Shown here piece by piece: positions 21,342 through 32,301 of a stretch of 64,000 nt of DNA. The translations under genes and the position numbers were made by a program. The DNA lies in assembly GCA_963556145.1 (NCBI GenBank), contig OY744467.1, forward strand, positions 6,200,001-6,264,000, in the 5' to 3' direction. Positions within the stretch are counted from its first letter, which is position 1. Each line of letters starts with the position of its first letter. The notes beneath the pieces were generated by a model. That model made no database searches. It saw nothing but the letters and a program-made list of their open reading frames with translations, and had not been told where the DNA came from. The DNA is from Hygrocybe punicea (taxonomy: Eukaryota; Basidiomycota; Agaricomycetes; Agaricales; Hygrophoraceae).

Positions 21342-23505
21342 ATGCTGACTAGATCCCGCAAACCGCGACACACCCTGAAGCAGCGCACGGCATATACCGG
21401 TAACCTCGAAGTTGTCCCCTCAGTTAGCATCGCAGCCGAAGCCAGCGGCAACGGTGATACTGTCCATCCCTCGCATCAACCCCCTCTCTGTAAGCCATTT
21501 CATCCAACTTCCATCATTTCACTCCTGACGGCTGCCTTTGAGCAGCTGTTGGACAGACACCTCTCACCGGTGCTTTAGCCGCCAACCCAACTTCAAGCCC
21601 ACATGAAAACCCAGGCGAATCCCACGGATACGACTGCAACCCAAAAGTTATCCCCTTAGCTTTGGCTGGCGTCGCAGCAAGTGAACCCAACAATGGGTAT
21701 CAACGCCTCGATTGTGACCCGGATATGATTTCCTCGGCCTCAGATAGAATGGCAGCCGAGGCCAGTGGCTCACATCTCACAGCAATTCATACTTTCATCA
21801 CTCAAGATGCACCTCATATTAATGCAGGTGATACCCTCCCCCTCTCGTATAAACCCCTGTGTATGCCATTCTATCCAATTCCTATAACTTCATGACTGAC
21901 GACCATTGAGCAGTTGCTGGACGGACAAATCTTACAAGTGCCGAAGACGTTCGCGCCCCTTTACCCGCTTTGGTACCCCCCATGACTCCCCGCGTAGGTG
22001 ACGAGCACATAGTGCACCGCCCGGCCTCTCCATTGAGGCAAAACATTGTATTTCCTTCTCCACATGCCAGGCAACCATATACACCAACTTCTTTTCGCTT
22101 TCGCTTCCCGCCACCTTCGACTCCAACCCCAGGTTCAAGACAACGTACGATGCTGATGCCCGACGAAGACTTAGAAGGAGCCAGTCTCTGGTGGGATGCA
22201 GCATACTCAACGCCATCAGGTACACCGCCCGCTACTCCGCTTGTGACAGGCGAGCCAGATCCAACCATTGTTCCTGCCCCGCCAGCGTCTTTGCACACAA
22301 TCAGAGGAGCACTGTGGGATGGGTTGTCTCACTGTGTCTCAGTTGCCGTGCGGTATTGCTTTGAAGTCATTTCTCGTGTTGCAAATCTCTTCCAAGCCCC
22401 CCTCTCATACTTCATCTTTATCATTGTTGTCTTCATCCTCTTCTGGCTTCTCGGCAATTTCATGTCATCTTCATTCCTCGAAATATTTTCATGGTTATGC
22501 ATCATTCCAGGAGCATCCAAATTACCTCTATGCCCCTCCGGGGTAAATGCTCACTCTGGAGGAATTGGACGGAACACTGTGGCTGGGACAAGGATGGATG
22601 GATTCTCGTCATCAAAGTGTCACCACCAGCCTGTCAATGTGCCTGATGTAACGTTTGGACAATTATTGGACCAGATCAGGACCACCGAGGAACGGGAATT
22701 GTTATTAGGCATTTGGAAGGTGGAAATAGAGATAGAACACTTGATGGGGTTTGTGCGCGTGAGCGATTTGCGCGCCTGAGATACTTTGGAGGAGCTGCTG
22801 ACGCAATTCACGGAAGACGCAGGGAAGACCGAATGGGTGTTGTGGGACTTGAACTCAAAGATTGCTGGCGCGTTAGACAGGTATGTGGAACTGATATTTC
22901 TTCCTTGCACAATAATTTGACACATTTTGCGTAGTGTTTTACCTATGAACCACTTTGCATTATGCACCATCAAAGAAGCATTATCGAGGTCATCTCCAAC
23001 ATCGTATAATTCTCTCTCGCTCATCCAGTCATGGTGGACACGTGGAGCAGCCGCTACGGTATTCACAGAATCTGTGATCCTCATTGATCATGAAATGCAA
23101 CAACTCATCCTCTCGACGACAACCTTGTTCGGCCGACTCGACACTCTCAAGGAACATCTCAAGACACTCCATCTGAAAATCATATTGGAGAATGCATCGG
23201 TTTCCACAGCAAGAACAGATCTGCTTGCGAAGTTATGGACCGCTCTTGGTGGAAACAAGCGCCAATTGCATGCATTGGAAGACCATATCGAACTCTTGCA
23301 AGATTTGGCCCAGTTTCACCAATGGGCGCTTGTACACGTTGGTGGTGCATTGCTGGAGCTGCGCGTAATCAGCGCTGACATGGACAACTTGAGGGAGTGG
23401 GTGACGGCGGCAACATTGACATCTGAGACGATACCTTTGGAAGTACATGTGCAGAGCATGCTGGCCGGTCTAGAGAGGCTGCAGAAGCGGCGGATAATGG
23501 TGTGA
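21342..23505 (+). pseudogene. Single-pass membrane, coiled-coil protein with one in-frame TGA
   Basis: Four exons join in phase: 21342-21489, 21546-21860, 21914-22880 and 22935-23505, with GTAAGC, GTATGC and GTATGT donors. The start is MLTRSRKPRHTLKQR. The N-terminal third is Pro/Thr/Ser rich. One transmembrane segment, PLSYFIFIIVVFILFWLLG, is encoded about 22400-22460. The C-terminal half is helical with amphipathic stretches (LFGRLDTLKEHLKTLHLKI). An in-frame TGA at 22777-22779 separates VSDLRA from DTLEELLTQF, yet the frame continues unbroken for about 200 codons including a clean intron. Introns 1 and 2 with their flanks look duplicated. Function unknown. Layout resembles the neighbouring minus-strand membrane proteins, suggesting a local family. 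Confidence 0.6.
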
Positions 23506-23524
23506 GCGGAACGGAATCTGTAAA

Positions 23525-25084
23525 TTAAAATGGAATCAACCGGCGCTCACGATCGCTTTCAACATCCATGTTATAATTAATTGTGAATATTATGGCAACA
23601 TAGCTACTGGTAGCTCCCGTTCTTGTAGTCAAATTTTTTAGTGAACTCTGCCCGAATGCCGATGACATCATCTTGGACTTGGAATCCTCTGGTCCCTGTG
23701 CCCTACTTGTAGTACTTCCATGTTCTCGCAACCCCATCCACCTTTCCCCTCCCACGACGCCATCGCAGCTGCTCTTGTCAGGGACGTCCCCCCAACCACG
23801 CTCATCCAACTCGCTTTCACGGCGCCATAAACGTCGTTGCAGCAATTGATACACATGCTTAGCCTGAGATGACCATCAGTCATAGCAAACTGAAACCAAC
23901 ATGATTACAAACCGAAGTTTTTGAGGTTCTGAACACGTATTCATCGCTCAAACCCCTCATCAACGTCGAATATGTCAATCCTGATGCTGGACCTGGCCAG
24001 CGGGACGTCCTTGCTTGAGAGCTATTGGAAGTCAACATGAGATGAAATGCAGTGGACTTGGGGTTGTCCATGTATACCTGAGAACTGGGTAGGTTTTCGA
24101 AGACAACTGAAATACCAGTGATGAAACAAAGTTATTGGTCAAGGCAGCAGACTTACGCCTCCCGCAACATCACTGAAAATGTGGTACCTTGACATGAGAT
24201 CCATGTCAAAGTTGTCATCTCCAGCTGTTGACGATCTAGCTCCTCACTTTATTCCATATTGAAAAATCCCGGTGCCCAGACTGAAAGATGTCAGTTTCAA
24301 GCTCAACCGTAGGCTCGACCGTGGGTTCCACTGACAAGTTCTCTCCTTGATCTTGTGGAGTTGGTTCTGGCCAATATGCAGGCTATATTGCCGTTGACGT
24401 GGTTATCTGCAAGTGGGCAGGGAATGTTGCATGACACTCACTTCAAATTGCCTGTCCTCGTTGACATCATACGTTGTCCTAGCCCTCGTGTGACTATCAC
24501 CAGGTCGAAAAGTAAACCTATCGCACAATAATTAATCATAATAAAATAGGTAAAAGATTGTTCGGGGAAGGGGATTGTTAAGGAGAAGTTTAAATGCTGA
24601 ATCTAACAACATTATTCTAATTTCCATCCTGTAGGTCGTAAAAGTCAAGAAAAATTGAACCGGGGATCTCAACAACAGTACTTACCACCATAGAGTAATT
24701 TCGGCTGGCTTTAAGTCAAGCGAATCCTCCGGTGATCAAAATCTCGCAGCACACACTATGTTTTTGTGAGCTTTTCGCAGCTAAGAAAGATGGAACCACA
24801 TACCGAGCAACCAAACCCACGAAAATTGTGATCCAGACCAGCAAAATAACATTCCAGACATCGTCGTACCAACGGTCGCAGTAATAGTGATAGTGGTGAC
24901 AATAATAGATGTGGAGATCACCATTCACAGTATACGTAGTATTGTGTTGGTCGGCGCCAACGTTGTTGGCAGAGCTGTTATGGAAGACAACGTCTGTAGC
25001 CTCAAACATAGGCATGTTGTGGTGGTGTACGAGAAGTGGCGGAATGTAAGGAAGAGGCCTAGGTGCAAGTATAAGTGCGTACAC
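23525..25084 (-). pseudogene. NVGxDQ-motif membrane protein, multi-exon, one in-frame TGA
   Basis: Minus-strand gene. The first exon (from ATG at 25084 or more likely 25015) encodes MPMFEATDVVFHNSSANNVG then ADQHNTTYTVNGD, a motif common at the N terminus of agaricomycete membrane and NLR-like proteins, followed by a transmembrane helix VWNVILLVWITIFVGLVARY. Later exons give FTFRPGDSHTRARTTYDVNE (about 24450-24515), FDMDLMSRYHIFSDVAG (about 24165-24215), VVFENLPSS (about 24080), then DVPLARSSIRIDIFDVDEGFE, a TGA at 23941-23943, IRVQNLKNFG, and a last exon AKHVYQLLQRRLWRRESELD to the stop at 23525. The introns have usual borders. No enzyme domain recognised. Confidence 0.5.
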
Positions 25085-25930
25085 AAGTTACGCGTCTAAA
25101 ATATGCAAGTGGTTGGATAAAATCGAAAACAAACAAACAATTATTTAGCCCAGGTGACAGTGATCTACATGCGCAGTAAAAAACAACTTATCTTGCTTTC
25201 GTGTGGAGTTGTTGTTGTTCCATGGGATCCTCTTTACATTGTTTGAATTTTGGGTCAGATATCGCCCCCCTGCCCTTGTTTAAATTTATGTTTGCATCCT
25301 TGTCCCGTGGGCGGCCGATTTGGCTGCACTCTAGATTTTTGCCTCCTCGTCTGTCTGGGTGTTCCATCAGCGTTGACCTCTTGGCAGCACCTTCATTAAT
25401 TGCCAACACACCTACTTCAGATGGAGTACGCATGCTGTCGCCTTCCAACCAAAGACTCTGGAACAATCCATGTTTAAGGTCGCTCCTGGAAAACGAAATG
25501 ATTAAGCTGTAGGTTGTTCAACTACGATTTCACGTGATTTCAATATCGACAGTAAACATTCCTGGCATCAGTAGAACGTAACGATAACAGAGAAAGCAAA
25601 AAATCATATTTGTGAACTCAGGAGGAAATCTTTCCTCCTCGGTACCGTTCCCGCCCTGGTTGCTGTTCATCGTTGTTTCTGTTGGCCCCGTCGTCATCGT
25701 TGTTGCTCTGTTGCTCCGGCTACCATTGCCGTTGCTCCCATCCCTGTGGTTGACGCTTAGACTGCTTCCTTGTCTGCGTTGAGGTTGTCACCGCCGTTTT
25801 TGGCCATATTCAATCGTGATGGTGATCATGGTGCATTTCAGCGTTGTCCCTATGCTTGGCGCTCTAAAGGGTGGGAAGGAAGGAGACCGCGAGAAGCAGT
25901 CGGTCGTGCAGTGGGACCGATGGATTTCAG
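25085..25930. other. Spacer with weak open frames
   Basis: A minus-strand frame at 25188-25466 (92 codons, hydrophilic) has no recognisable domain. 25620-25800 is rich in GTTGTT/CCGTTG words. No gene can be supported. Confidence 0.3.
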
Positions 25931-25934
25931 TAGC

Positions 25935-26888
25935 CGAATTTCCCACATGTACAGCGTCATCAACCAAACCCCAGAGGATTAGAGATTGTGGTGCACGCAG
26001 GCATTCAGATCAGGAAAGGAGGACCGGATCAGCATAACCGATTGTGATGTCCGAAATAAAAACCCATTCAGCTAAGGAAATGCCAATGTTTCCAGTGGAG
26101 CCTGCAAACGCCCAGCAACTACCGACACGGATATCGTCTTCGAGAACAACAATGGGAGGATTGATATCAACACTGGCAACGTCGTAACCTCTCAGCAATT
26201 CCCAGGCTTCATTCCAGTATTGTGAGATTTGAGAGTTTCGTTGTGGTCGATATGTTGGAGAAGTGAGACCGAGTAAGACACTGCTGCCACCAGCACGCAA
26301 CGCAAAGTCCCGATGTTGGTGAAGAAGCGAGAGATTCTTTTCGTGTATGTGGGAGTTGAGAGCGCTGATCCGAGTAATGAGATCATTTAATTGGGCGGGA
26401 GGAATGGAATCGTATGGTGTGTGGAGAGAGACGCCATCAATACGGGCTTCGCAAGTAAACGAGAAATGGAATGGGGGCACGAGGGGGAACCCCAAACTGC
26501 ATTTGACTCCTAACAAATGAGCGACGAAAACTGTGGAAGACCATGCCCAAGTTGTCAGATTACGCCCGAAAACTACTATTGCAACAAAGGCGATGAGAAG
26601 GACGCAGGAGAGAACGAGGCCTAGATACTTGGCGATCAGTAGAAGGAGAAAGGAGCAAATTGGGACTGTACGTCTGCCGATTTTGTTCGCCGCTACACCG
26701 CTTGCCTGCAAGGTTGAGATTTCATCAAATAATGCATACATAAATGCGGTGTGCCTGACCAAGACTGGTACGACTGAATTCCCCTGCACTGGAAGCTGTT
26801 GCTCAACGAAGAATCGATTGCGATTGAATTCATCATCACCACACGGTGCCTGGGCTGAAGAATACTGCCGTGACCGCGGCATTGTCAA
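25935..26888 (-). pseudogene. SUN-domain membrane protein, in-frame TGA near the end
   Basis: Frame begins MTMPRSRQYSSAQAPCGDDE at 26888. One long hydrophobic segment (SFLLLLIAKYLGLVLSCVLL... about residues 77-105) is followed by a short coiled stretch (LNDLITRISALNSHIHEKN) and then a SUN-type domain: FALRAGGSSVLLG, PPIVVLEDDIRVGSCWAFAG, STGNIGISLAEWVFISDITI. This order (one membrane pass, coiled coil, C-terminal SUN) is that of nuclear-envelope SUN proteins, which anchor the nucleus to the cytoskeleton through KASH partners. A TGA at 26010-26012 cuts the frame after GYADPVLLS, but the next codons SECLRAPQSLILWGLVD continue the SUN pattern. The gene is therefore either a recent pseudogene or makes a slightly short SUN domain. 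Confidence 0.65.
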
Positions 26889-27248
26889 CAGTATGATTTG
26901 GCGGTCGTAAAAATAGGAAACCGCAGAGGCACAGTCTGTGATCCTTTATATATACCAGCTGGATTAGTGGCACTACCCCCTTTTTTTTTTTTGTTCTCAT
27001 TCAACAGTCAGAGAGACTTCCGAAATCGCCACTTGAACATGTGCCTGCAACCTTGCTATGTTATCTGGCGTCCGCAAAGAAATATTGCAGTTCTGGCTGG
27101 TTTCATTGCAGCGCAGGTGAGCTCAAAGCAACGCTTCCTTCCACGATAAAGCATCTAAACACGCATGCCTTCAGTACTTTGTCTGTGCTATTCTTTCAAA
27201 ATGTCTTTGTGTCATAGAAACTATTCAAAAAGCTAAGGAGCCAAGAAT
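26889..27248. other. Divergent spacer between SUN gene and 27-kb gene
   Basis: Contains TTTATATATAC near 26946 and a poly-T tract at 26982-26992, candidate promoter elements. The plus-strand frame from about 27010 may be an early exon of the next gene. Confidence 0.35.
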
Positions 27249-28323
27249 CCTCAACCACGCTGTAGTTCATGATCATGATTGCCACAATCCTCAGCACATT
27301 CACAGAAAAGTCGAAAGCAGTTTCCCCCACACTCAACTTCGAGGACGAGGTGATTTTTGTTGTTAAGGTGGAAGGCCCAGGAGAACCTGAGGGCAAATCA
27401 TCTGCCACTCATATGGGCAATCTGACCACTAGCGGAATTATGGGTGCCGTTGAACTATTACCTGGGAAAGAACGATCGGTATGTTGATCGCGCCATATAC
27501 TGGTACACTCCACATTTTGGTTCCACTAACACGTCATTGGAACAGGCAGACGCTGCCCACCTCGCAGATTGCCTCTGGGAGGTAAATACAACATTACAGC
27601 ATTTTGGAAAGGCGACTGACATAAATCTAGATTGTGTACATCGTTGAAAATGCATTAGCCTGCACTGTTTGTCAGGGGACATCGTATATGCCATGTCGGT
27701 TTGTTTGCTGCCTACATTGTTTGTTTGCAGTGATTCATATCTTCGCAGCTTATCAAGCCAAGTACAAAGCACTCGTTGGTCAGGCCCAGTGCTGGGCTGG
27801 TGGAAGGTCTGTCTGTCGTCACAGTAATTCTACATCATCAATGATCAATTTTTTCAGAATCGTGCATCTGACTTTCCATTGCTCTCTGAAGCTGTTGCAA
27901 CTCACTTGAATCTGCTTATGGACACGTCCACCAATGTCCTTTTAGTGCATTCACAGAATGCATATGCACTAAATGTTCTCACTGACCAGCCGTTCTGGAG
28001 AGGTCTCGTCGACTTCTTGACTATCTGCATTCTTGTGAGTATTTGGGCCATTGTATGTCAGTGTTCCAAGTCTATGAACATTCATCTAGTTTGAGTCGAC
28101 GCACCAGAACTATGTCATTTCAGACAATGCTGGTGCTTCCAGGGTCTGGCTGGATGAGGCTCTTCAGCATCTCGGGGGTCACATGTATGTACTAATTCAT
28201 TTAACGAATCTATGCCGGGATCATCTGACAACAATATCCAGGCCAACGTCTCCTGTTGAAGCTGGCCTGGATGGGGATTTTGATGAAGTTGACGAAGATG
28301 AGCTGCCGGAATTAGTTTATTAA
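27249..28323 (+). CDS. Unrecognised multi-exon gene with acidic C terminus
   Basis: Plus-strand exons: MIATILSTFTEKSKAVSPTL with FEDEVIFVVKVEGPGEPEG (about 27275-27410); a block YLGKNDRYVDRAIYWYTPHF then LEQADAAHLADCLWEV (about 27450-27580); AYQAKYKALVGQAQCWAG (about 27750-27805); an exon NRASDFPLLSEAVATHLNLL to PFWRGLVDFLTICIL (about 27857-28034); YVISDNAGASRVWLDEALQH (about 28110-28180); and, after an intron with donor GTATGT and acceptor CCAG (28183-28241), PTSPVEAGLDGDFDEVDEDE ending LPELVY and TAA at about 28323. No family recognised. Exon borders at the 5' end are uncertain. Confidence 0.5.
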
Positions 28324-28382
28324 TTGAGGCAGTTTGCAAAGATCAGCTGCCAAGTGAATCGACAGAGATTTATTGATTGGTC

Positions 28383-28597
28383 TAGGCTCGGTCTGAACCG
28401 GTTTCAACTGGTTTAGCAACCGGTTAATGTAAGGACCAGTTAAATCTGGTTGGAAGACAGCAACTGAACTGCAAGAGACCGGTTCTGAGCGGTTAAGTCC
28501 GGTTTAGGCCATCTTGTGGTGTTATGGCAACCAGTTCCGGTTGCGGTCTTTTGGAAATTGGTCAAAAAACCGGACTGGACCGGACTTTCAAACCCTA
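28383..28597. repeat. GGTTT/AACCGG-rich repeat relic
   Basis: About 215 bases of alternating CCGGTT, AACCGG and GGTTTAG words, beginning TAGGCTCGGTCTGAACC and ending near TTTCAAACCCTA. The composition resembles the subterminal arrays of the hAT-like elements, but the ends match poorly and the flanking 8-mers differ. Probably an old decayed element. Confidence 0.4.
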
Positions 28598-29270
28598 TGC
28601 ATCAAGCCAATTGATATGATTATCAAAAAGATCCAACAGTGAGACCATGGTACCATCGACAGCTCACACTGTCACGCTGGATTACTATCTCATCCATATT
28701 TTCGCTTTGAATTCAATGCCCAAATAACCGTGTTCAAGTTGGGATGAGCCAGCTATATATTCTGCATCTAGATCAGCTTGCCTTGCATGTCAACGGTGTC
28801 ATCCATGTAGGAGAAACGCATGTCGACTTTTCTGTCTCCGGATACTAATCAAATATGTTCCCAACGTCTACCAGACTTGTACTACAATTTACCCCTAGCA
28901 GGTCTTCAGGCCTTCTCCATAGACAACATCACAAGTGTCGCCCAAATAACGAGCAAGGCTGCAAGTAGTCTACTTTTCCAAAAGATTTTTGACTGTTGGC
29001 GGGATTCCTTCAGTCCGGGAGGATCTGTTTGCACTGTTCCTTGTATGTTAATTTCATGAAATCAATTACAGATCATGATACTCATATATCTCATACATTT
29101 GCCAGAGTGTAATTTCTATCGGCGTTGCCTGGGCGGTTGCGATCTGAAAAGTATCAGTAGGTTGATTGTAGTGGGCCTACAGCAATGGTTAAAACAGTGT
29201 ACGTCATGCGCAAACAGTTCCTTACTGCAGCACAGGATATAGACCCTTCACCTGAAAGTTGGCTAAGAGT
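28598..29270. other. Low-information stretch, possible 3' end of the WD40 gene
   Basis: The minus strand may contain the last exon(s) of the WD40 gene, but I cannot follow the reading frame beyond 29301. A plus-strand frame at 28820-29059 has no recognisable domain. Confidence 0.3.
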
Positions 29271-30356
29271 CATCACCAATGCACCAAATTGATTACACAC
29301 TTGCATGCTCCAATGTTTGCATCTTTGTTCCGCTTTTGAAATCCCAGATGAGCGCCTTTCCATTAGCAGACATTCCTAGCAGCGCTTCCCCGCCATGAAT
29401 AAATTGTGCCGGCGATTTAGTGGCATCTTGTGAGTGTTCGACAGTGAGATAAAGTATGGGAAGGTTCAAACGTAAATCATAAACATCGATATTGCCTTGG
29501 TTATTTGAAAGAACCAGATAGTGGCCGTTCAGGGAAAGGCTGGTCGAGCCTCTGGAATGTGATGTCAGAGATATATTATGACGTCAAACATCATTTACAA
29601 TGTGCCTGCAATGTTCATCACATACAGCGGAGTCTTGGTCTCATAGTCCCATGATCTACAGAATTCAAGCATTCAAATTGCCGCCAATAAGGCACTGGCA
29701 CCTACACCACACCATGATTTAGGTAAGAGACCAATAGAGCTTCAGGGCTTTGCCAATGCAAGGAAGTCACGACAACATCACGATCCCGACTAGTTGATGA
29801 AAGGGGTGGTGCTGGTAGATCACCCAAGAACGAGCAATTACCGACATCTCAAAGCAAAAATCAGCCGAGGGAAGGGGTCAAACAGAGAGGCAAACCTCTG
29901 CTAGATCCGCTGCCCTTGACTCTTTTCCAGAATCAAACTTCATGATTCCCTCCGGTTGCCAGTAAAAGCCCAGTGCTATCTGTGGCTAGAAACTTTATTG
30001 GGTTTTCGGAGGCCTGCATACTGTTGACTACAGATTGCTGGGATGATGGCTGAAATCTCGTCAACGTGTCATAAATAAACTGTACGAACCTTCAGGGAAT
30101 CATCCAAGACCACAGTAACTAGATATCCGTCCTCAAACCCCCCATGTAGAATACGATTGCGTTGAGTCCATGTAACAGATAGTGCGGGCGAGCTACCCTG
30201 CACATGATGGAATAACTGCGTCGTGTCTGTGTTCCAGAGCTGAATTTCGCCAGCAGAATCACAACATGCCAGGAGATGACCGTCTGGGCTGAATGCCAGA
30301 GCAAGGACTAGGTGAGAGCTCGAAAATGAACATTTTACTTTGTACTTGAGAGGCAT
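29271..30356 (-). pseudogene. WD40-repeat protein, multi-exon, one in-frame TGA
   Basis: First exon 30356-30090 begins MPLKYKVKCSF and carries WD-type blades: LALAFSPDGHLLACCDSAGE then IQLWN, and VTWTQRNRILHGGFEDGYLV. The next exon (from about 30039) gives IKFLATDSTGLLLATGGNHE, then V, a stop (TGA at 29933-29935), then FWKRVKG; a WD blade would normally read VRFW or VRIW here. Further exons give VVVTSLHWQSPEALLVSYL (about 29710-29780) and LNGHYLVLSNNQGNIDVYDL, GEALLGMSANGKALIWDFKS (29301-29555). WD40 propellers are scaffolds for protein complexes. The partner cannot be told from sequence. The 3' end is not resolved. Confidence 0.65.
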
Positions 30357-30395
30357 ATGAAGAACAACGTTAACGAATACTACAAGCAATGCCAC

Positions 30396-31113
30396 TCAAC
30401 TCAAAGAACTTGAAAGGTATAAAGGCTTAATGACCAGCCCCGAGTGTAGGTTTCGCCGAGATGAGGCTATCCTCTTTGTGCTTAAGTTATCTTGCCCCTT
30501 CTTGGCATCCATGTTGGGCTTATAAATCCAATATAGGGCAAAGATCGGCTTCAAGAGAACCCACAGACTTTTATCTTAGCTTTACAAAAGTAAGTATCAT
30601 TGAGATTGGTAATATGATGTTGACGCTGACTAGAGCCATGTTGAAGCTGGGCAACATCCCTGGGAATGCCTTTGGGTTCAGATTTGGTTACGCTTTTCCA
30701 AAACATGAGTTCTGCAAAGGCCATTCTCTTGAGAATGGTCAATCTGTTCCATCTTGCGGTCTCCATCTCTCCCATCATTGCTCTCCTTCCCCAACAGTTC
30801 AACAACGAGCAGATTCGCAGGGATCATTTGATCACAGTGAGCACCGTTTTATGGTTTCCTGAGTTGTTAAGCTTCATGAAATGCAGATGAAAATATTGCT
30901 CAGTAATCATAAGCCGTCCTGCCTGATACAAACAGAATGCTGTCTTTGGCAAATGTTGCTCTGAATGTCGACCGGTTCCAATGCAAAGTCAGAACTCCAA
31001 TTGTTCCTATGAGAATTTGAGCAGCTCTCCCTCTGTTATGAGGATGAGAACATGCACTTGGATTGGTTTTCTAAATGTATGTATTCCATTGTGTTTTCCC
31101 ATTCCTTGACCCA
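30396..31113. other. No gene recognised
   Basis: Open frames on both strands at 30461-30890 lack domains and a coherent exon pattern. Confidence 0.3.
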
Positions 31114-31451
31114 GGATTTAACTCCAACACAGGGCCCGTTATCTCAGTCCCTAAACATCACCAAGCAAATCAGAACAGAGCATCCATGAGCAGATCTGAG
31201 GAACCTGTCATCATCATTGATGATGACAGTGAGTCAGAATTGGACAACAGCACCAGGTGGCGACATGAGAAAAAGCAAGAGCAGCCAGCCGAGCGGGAGC
31301 CCAAGGGGAAAGAGAAGGAGCAGGGGAGCAAGGAAGATGTTGACATGGACGTGGAGGACCTAACGGGAGTGGATGTCGATGTCGACATGGATATCGATGT
31401 GGATATTGACATGGGTGCAGAGCAGCAGCAGGGGGAGAAGAAGCAGCGCCA

Positions 31452-31492
31452 GAAGGAGGAGGAGGAGGAGGAGGAGGAGGAGGAGGAGGAGG
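31452..31492 (+). repeat. GGA/GAG triplet run coding poly-Glu
   Basis: Uninterrupted GAG/GAA-type triplets within the acidic N-terminal region. Confidence 0.8.
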
Positions 31493-31904
31493 ATGACCCG
31501 CGGCCAGGGCGGACACATTGGTCTGATTACCAAGACAAGCCTTGGCAGAGGACGAACTCTGCGGGGCTGCGGCCATGGTGGATGGAGGTGGAGGTGGAGG
31601 TGGAGGACCTTTTGCACCCACCAGGAGAGGAAGAGCAAATGAGCAGTGAGCCGCCACAGCCTCAAGGGGACGACCAGCGGAGGGGGGAACAGCTGCAACA
31701 CGATGAAGGGGAAGCTCATGAACAGGACAGGGAGCAGCTGCAACCGGTTGGGGAGGAAGAGCAAATGAACAATGAGCCACTACAGCCTCAAGGGGAGGCC
31801 CAGCAGAGTGAGGGGAAGCCCCAACCAGCACAAGGGCAGGATCAGCAGGGGCGGGGGGACAAACCACAGCCAGGGGGGGAGGGCCAACGTGGAGAGTGCG
31901 ATGG

Positions 31905-32301
31905 ACCACCGCTGGCTTTGGAGGGTGATAGACCACAACCAGCAGTGGAGGGCGATGGATCATGGGCGGAGGAGGAGGGGGATAGACCACCACCAGCGGT
32001 GGAGGGCAATAGACCACCACCAGCAGCGGAGGGGGGTGGACCACCACCAGCTGTGGAGGGCGATGGTTCACTGGCGGTGGAGGGAGCAGGACCACCACCA
32101 GCAGGGGAAGGAGAAGGACCTCCGCCAGCCATGGAAGGAGAAGGACCACCACCAGCAGTGGAGGGAGCAGGACCTCTGCCAGCAGTGGCAGGAGAAGGAC
32201 CTCCGCCAATGGTGGAGGGAGATGGACCACCACCAGCGGTGGGAGGAGAACGACCACCGCCAGCAGTGGAGGAAGCAGGACCACTGCCAGCAGTGGAGGG
32301 C
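31905..32301 (+). repeat. 30-bp coding minisatellite (PPPAVEGxGP repeats)
   Basis: About thirteen units of roughly 30 bases encode variants of the ten-residue motif (R/G)PPPAVEG(D/E/A)G. The last unit ends at the TAA of 32302-32304. Confidence 0.75.

Noticed and set aside
28383..28597. Another intact hAT-like element
   Set aside because: Ends match poorly and flanking 8-mers (GATTGGTC, TGCATCAA) differ.
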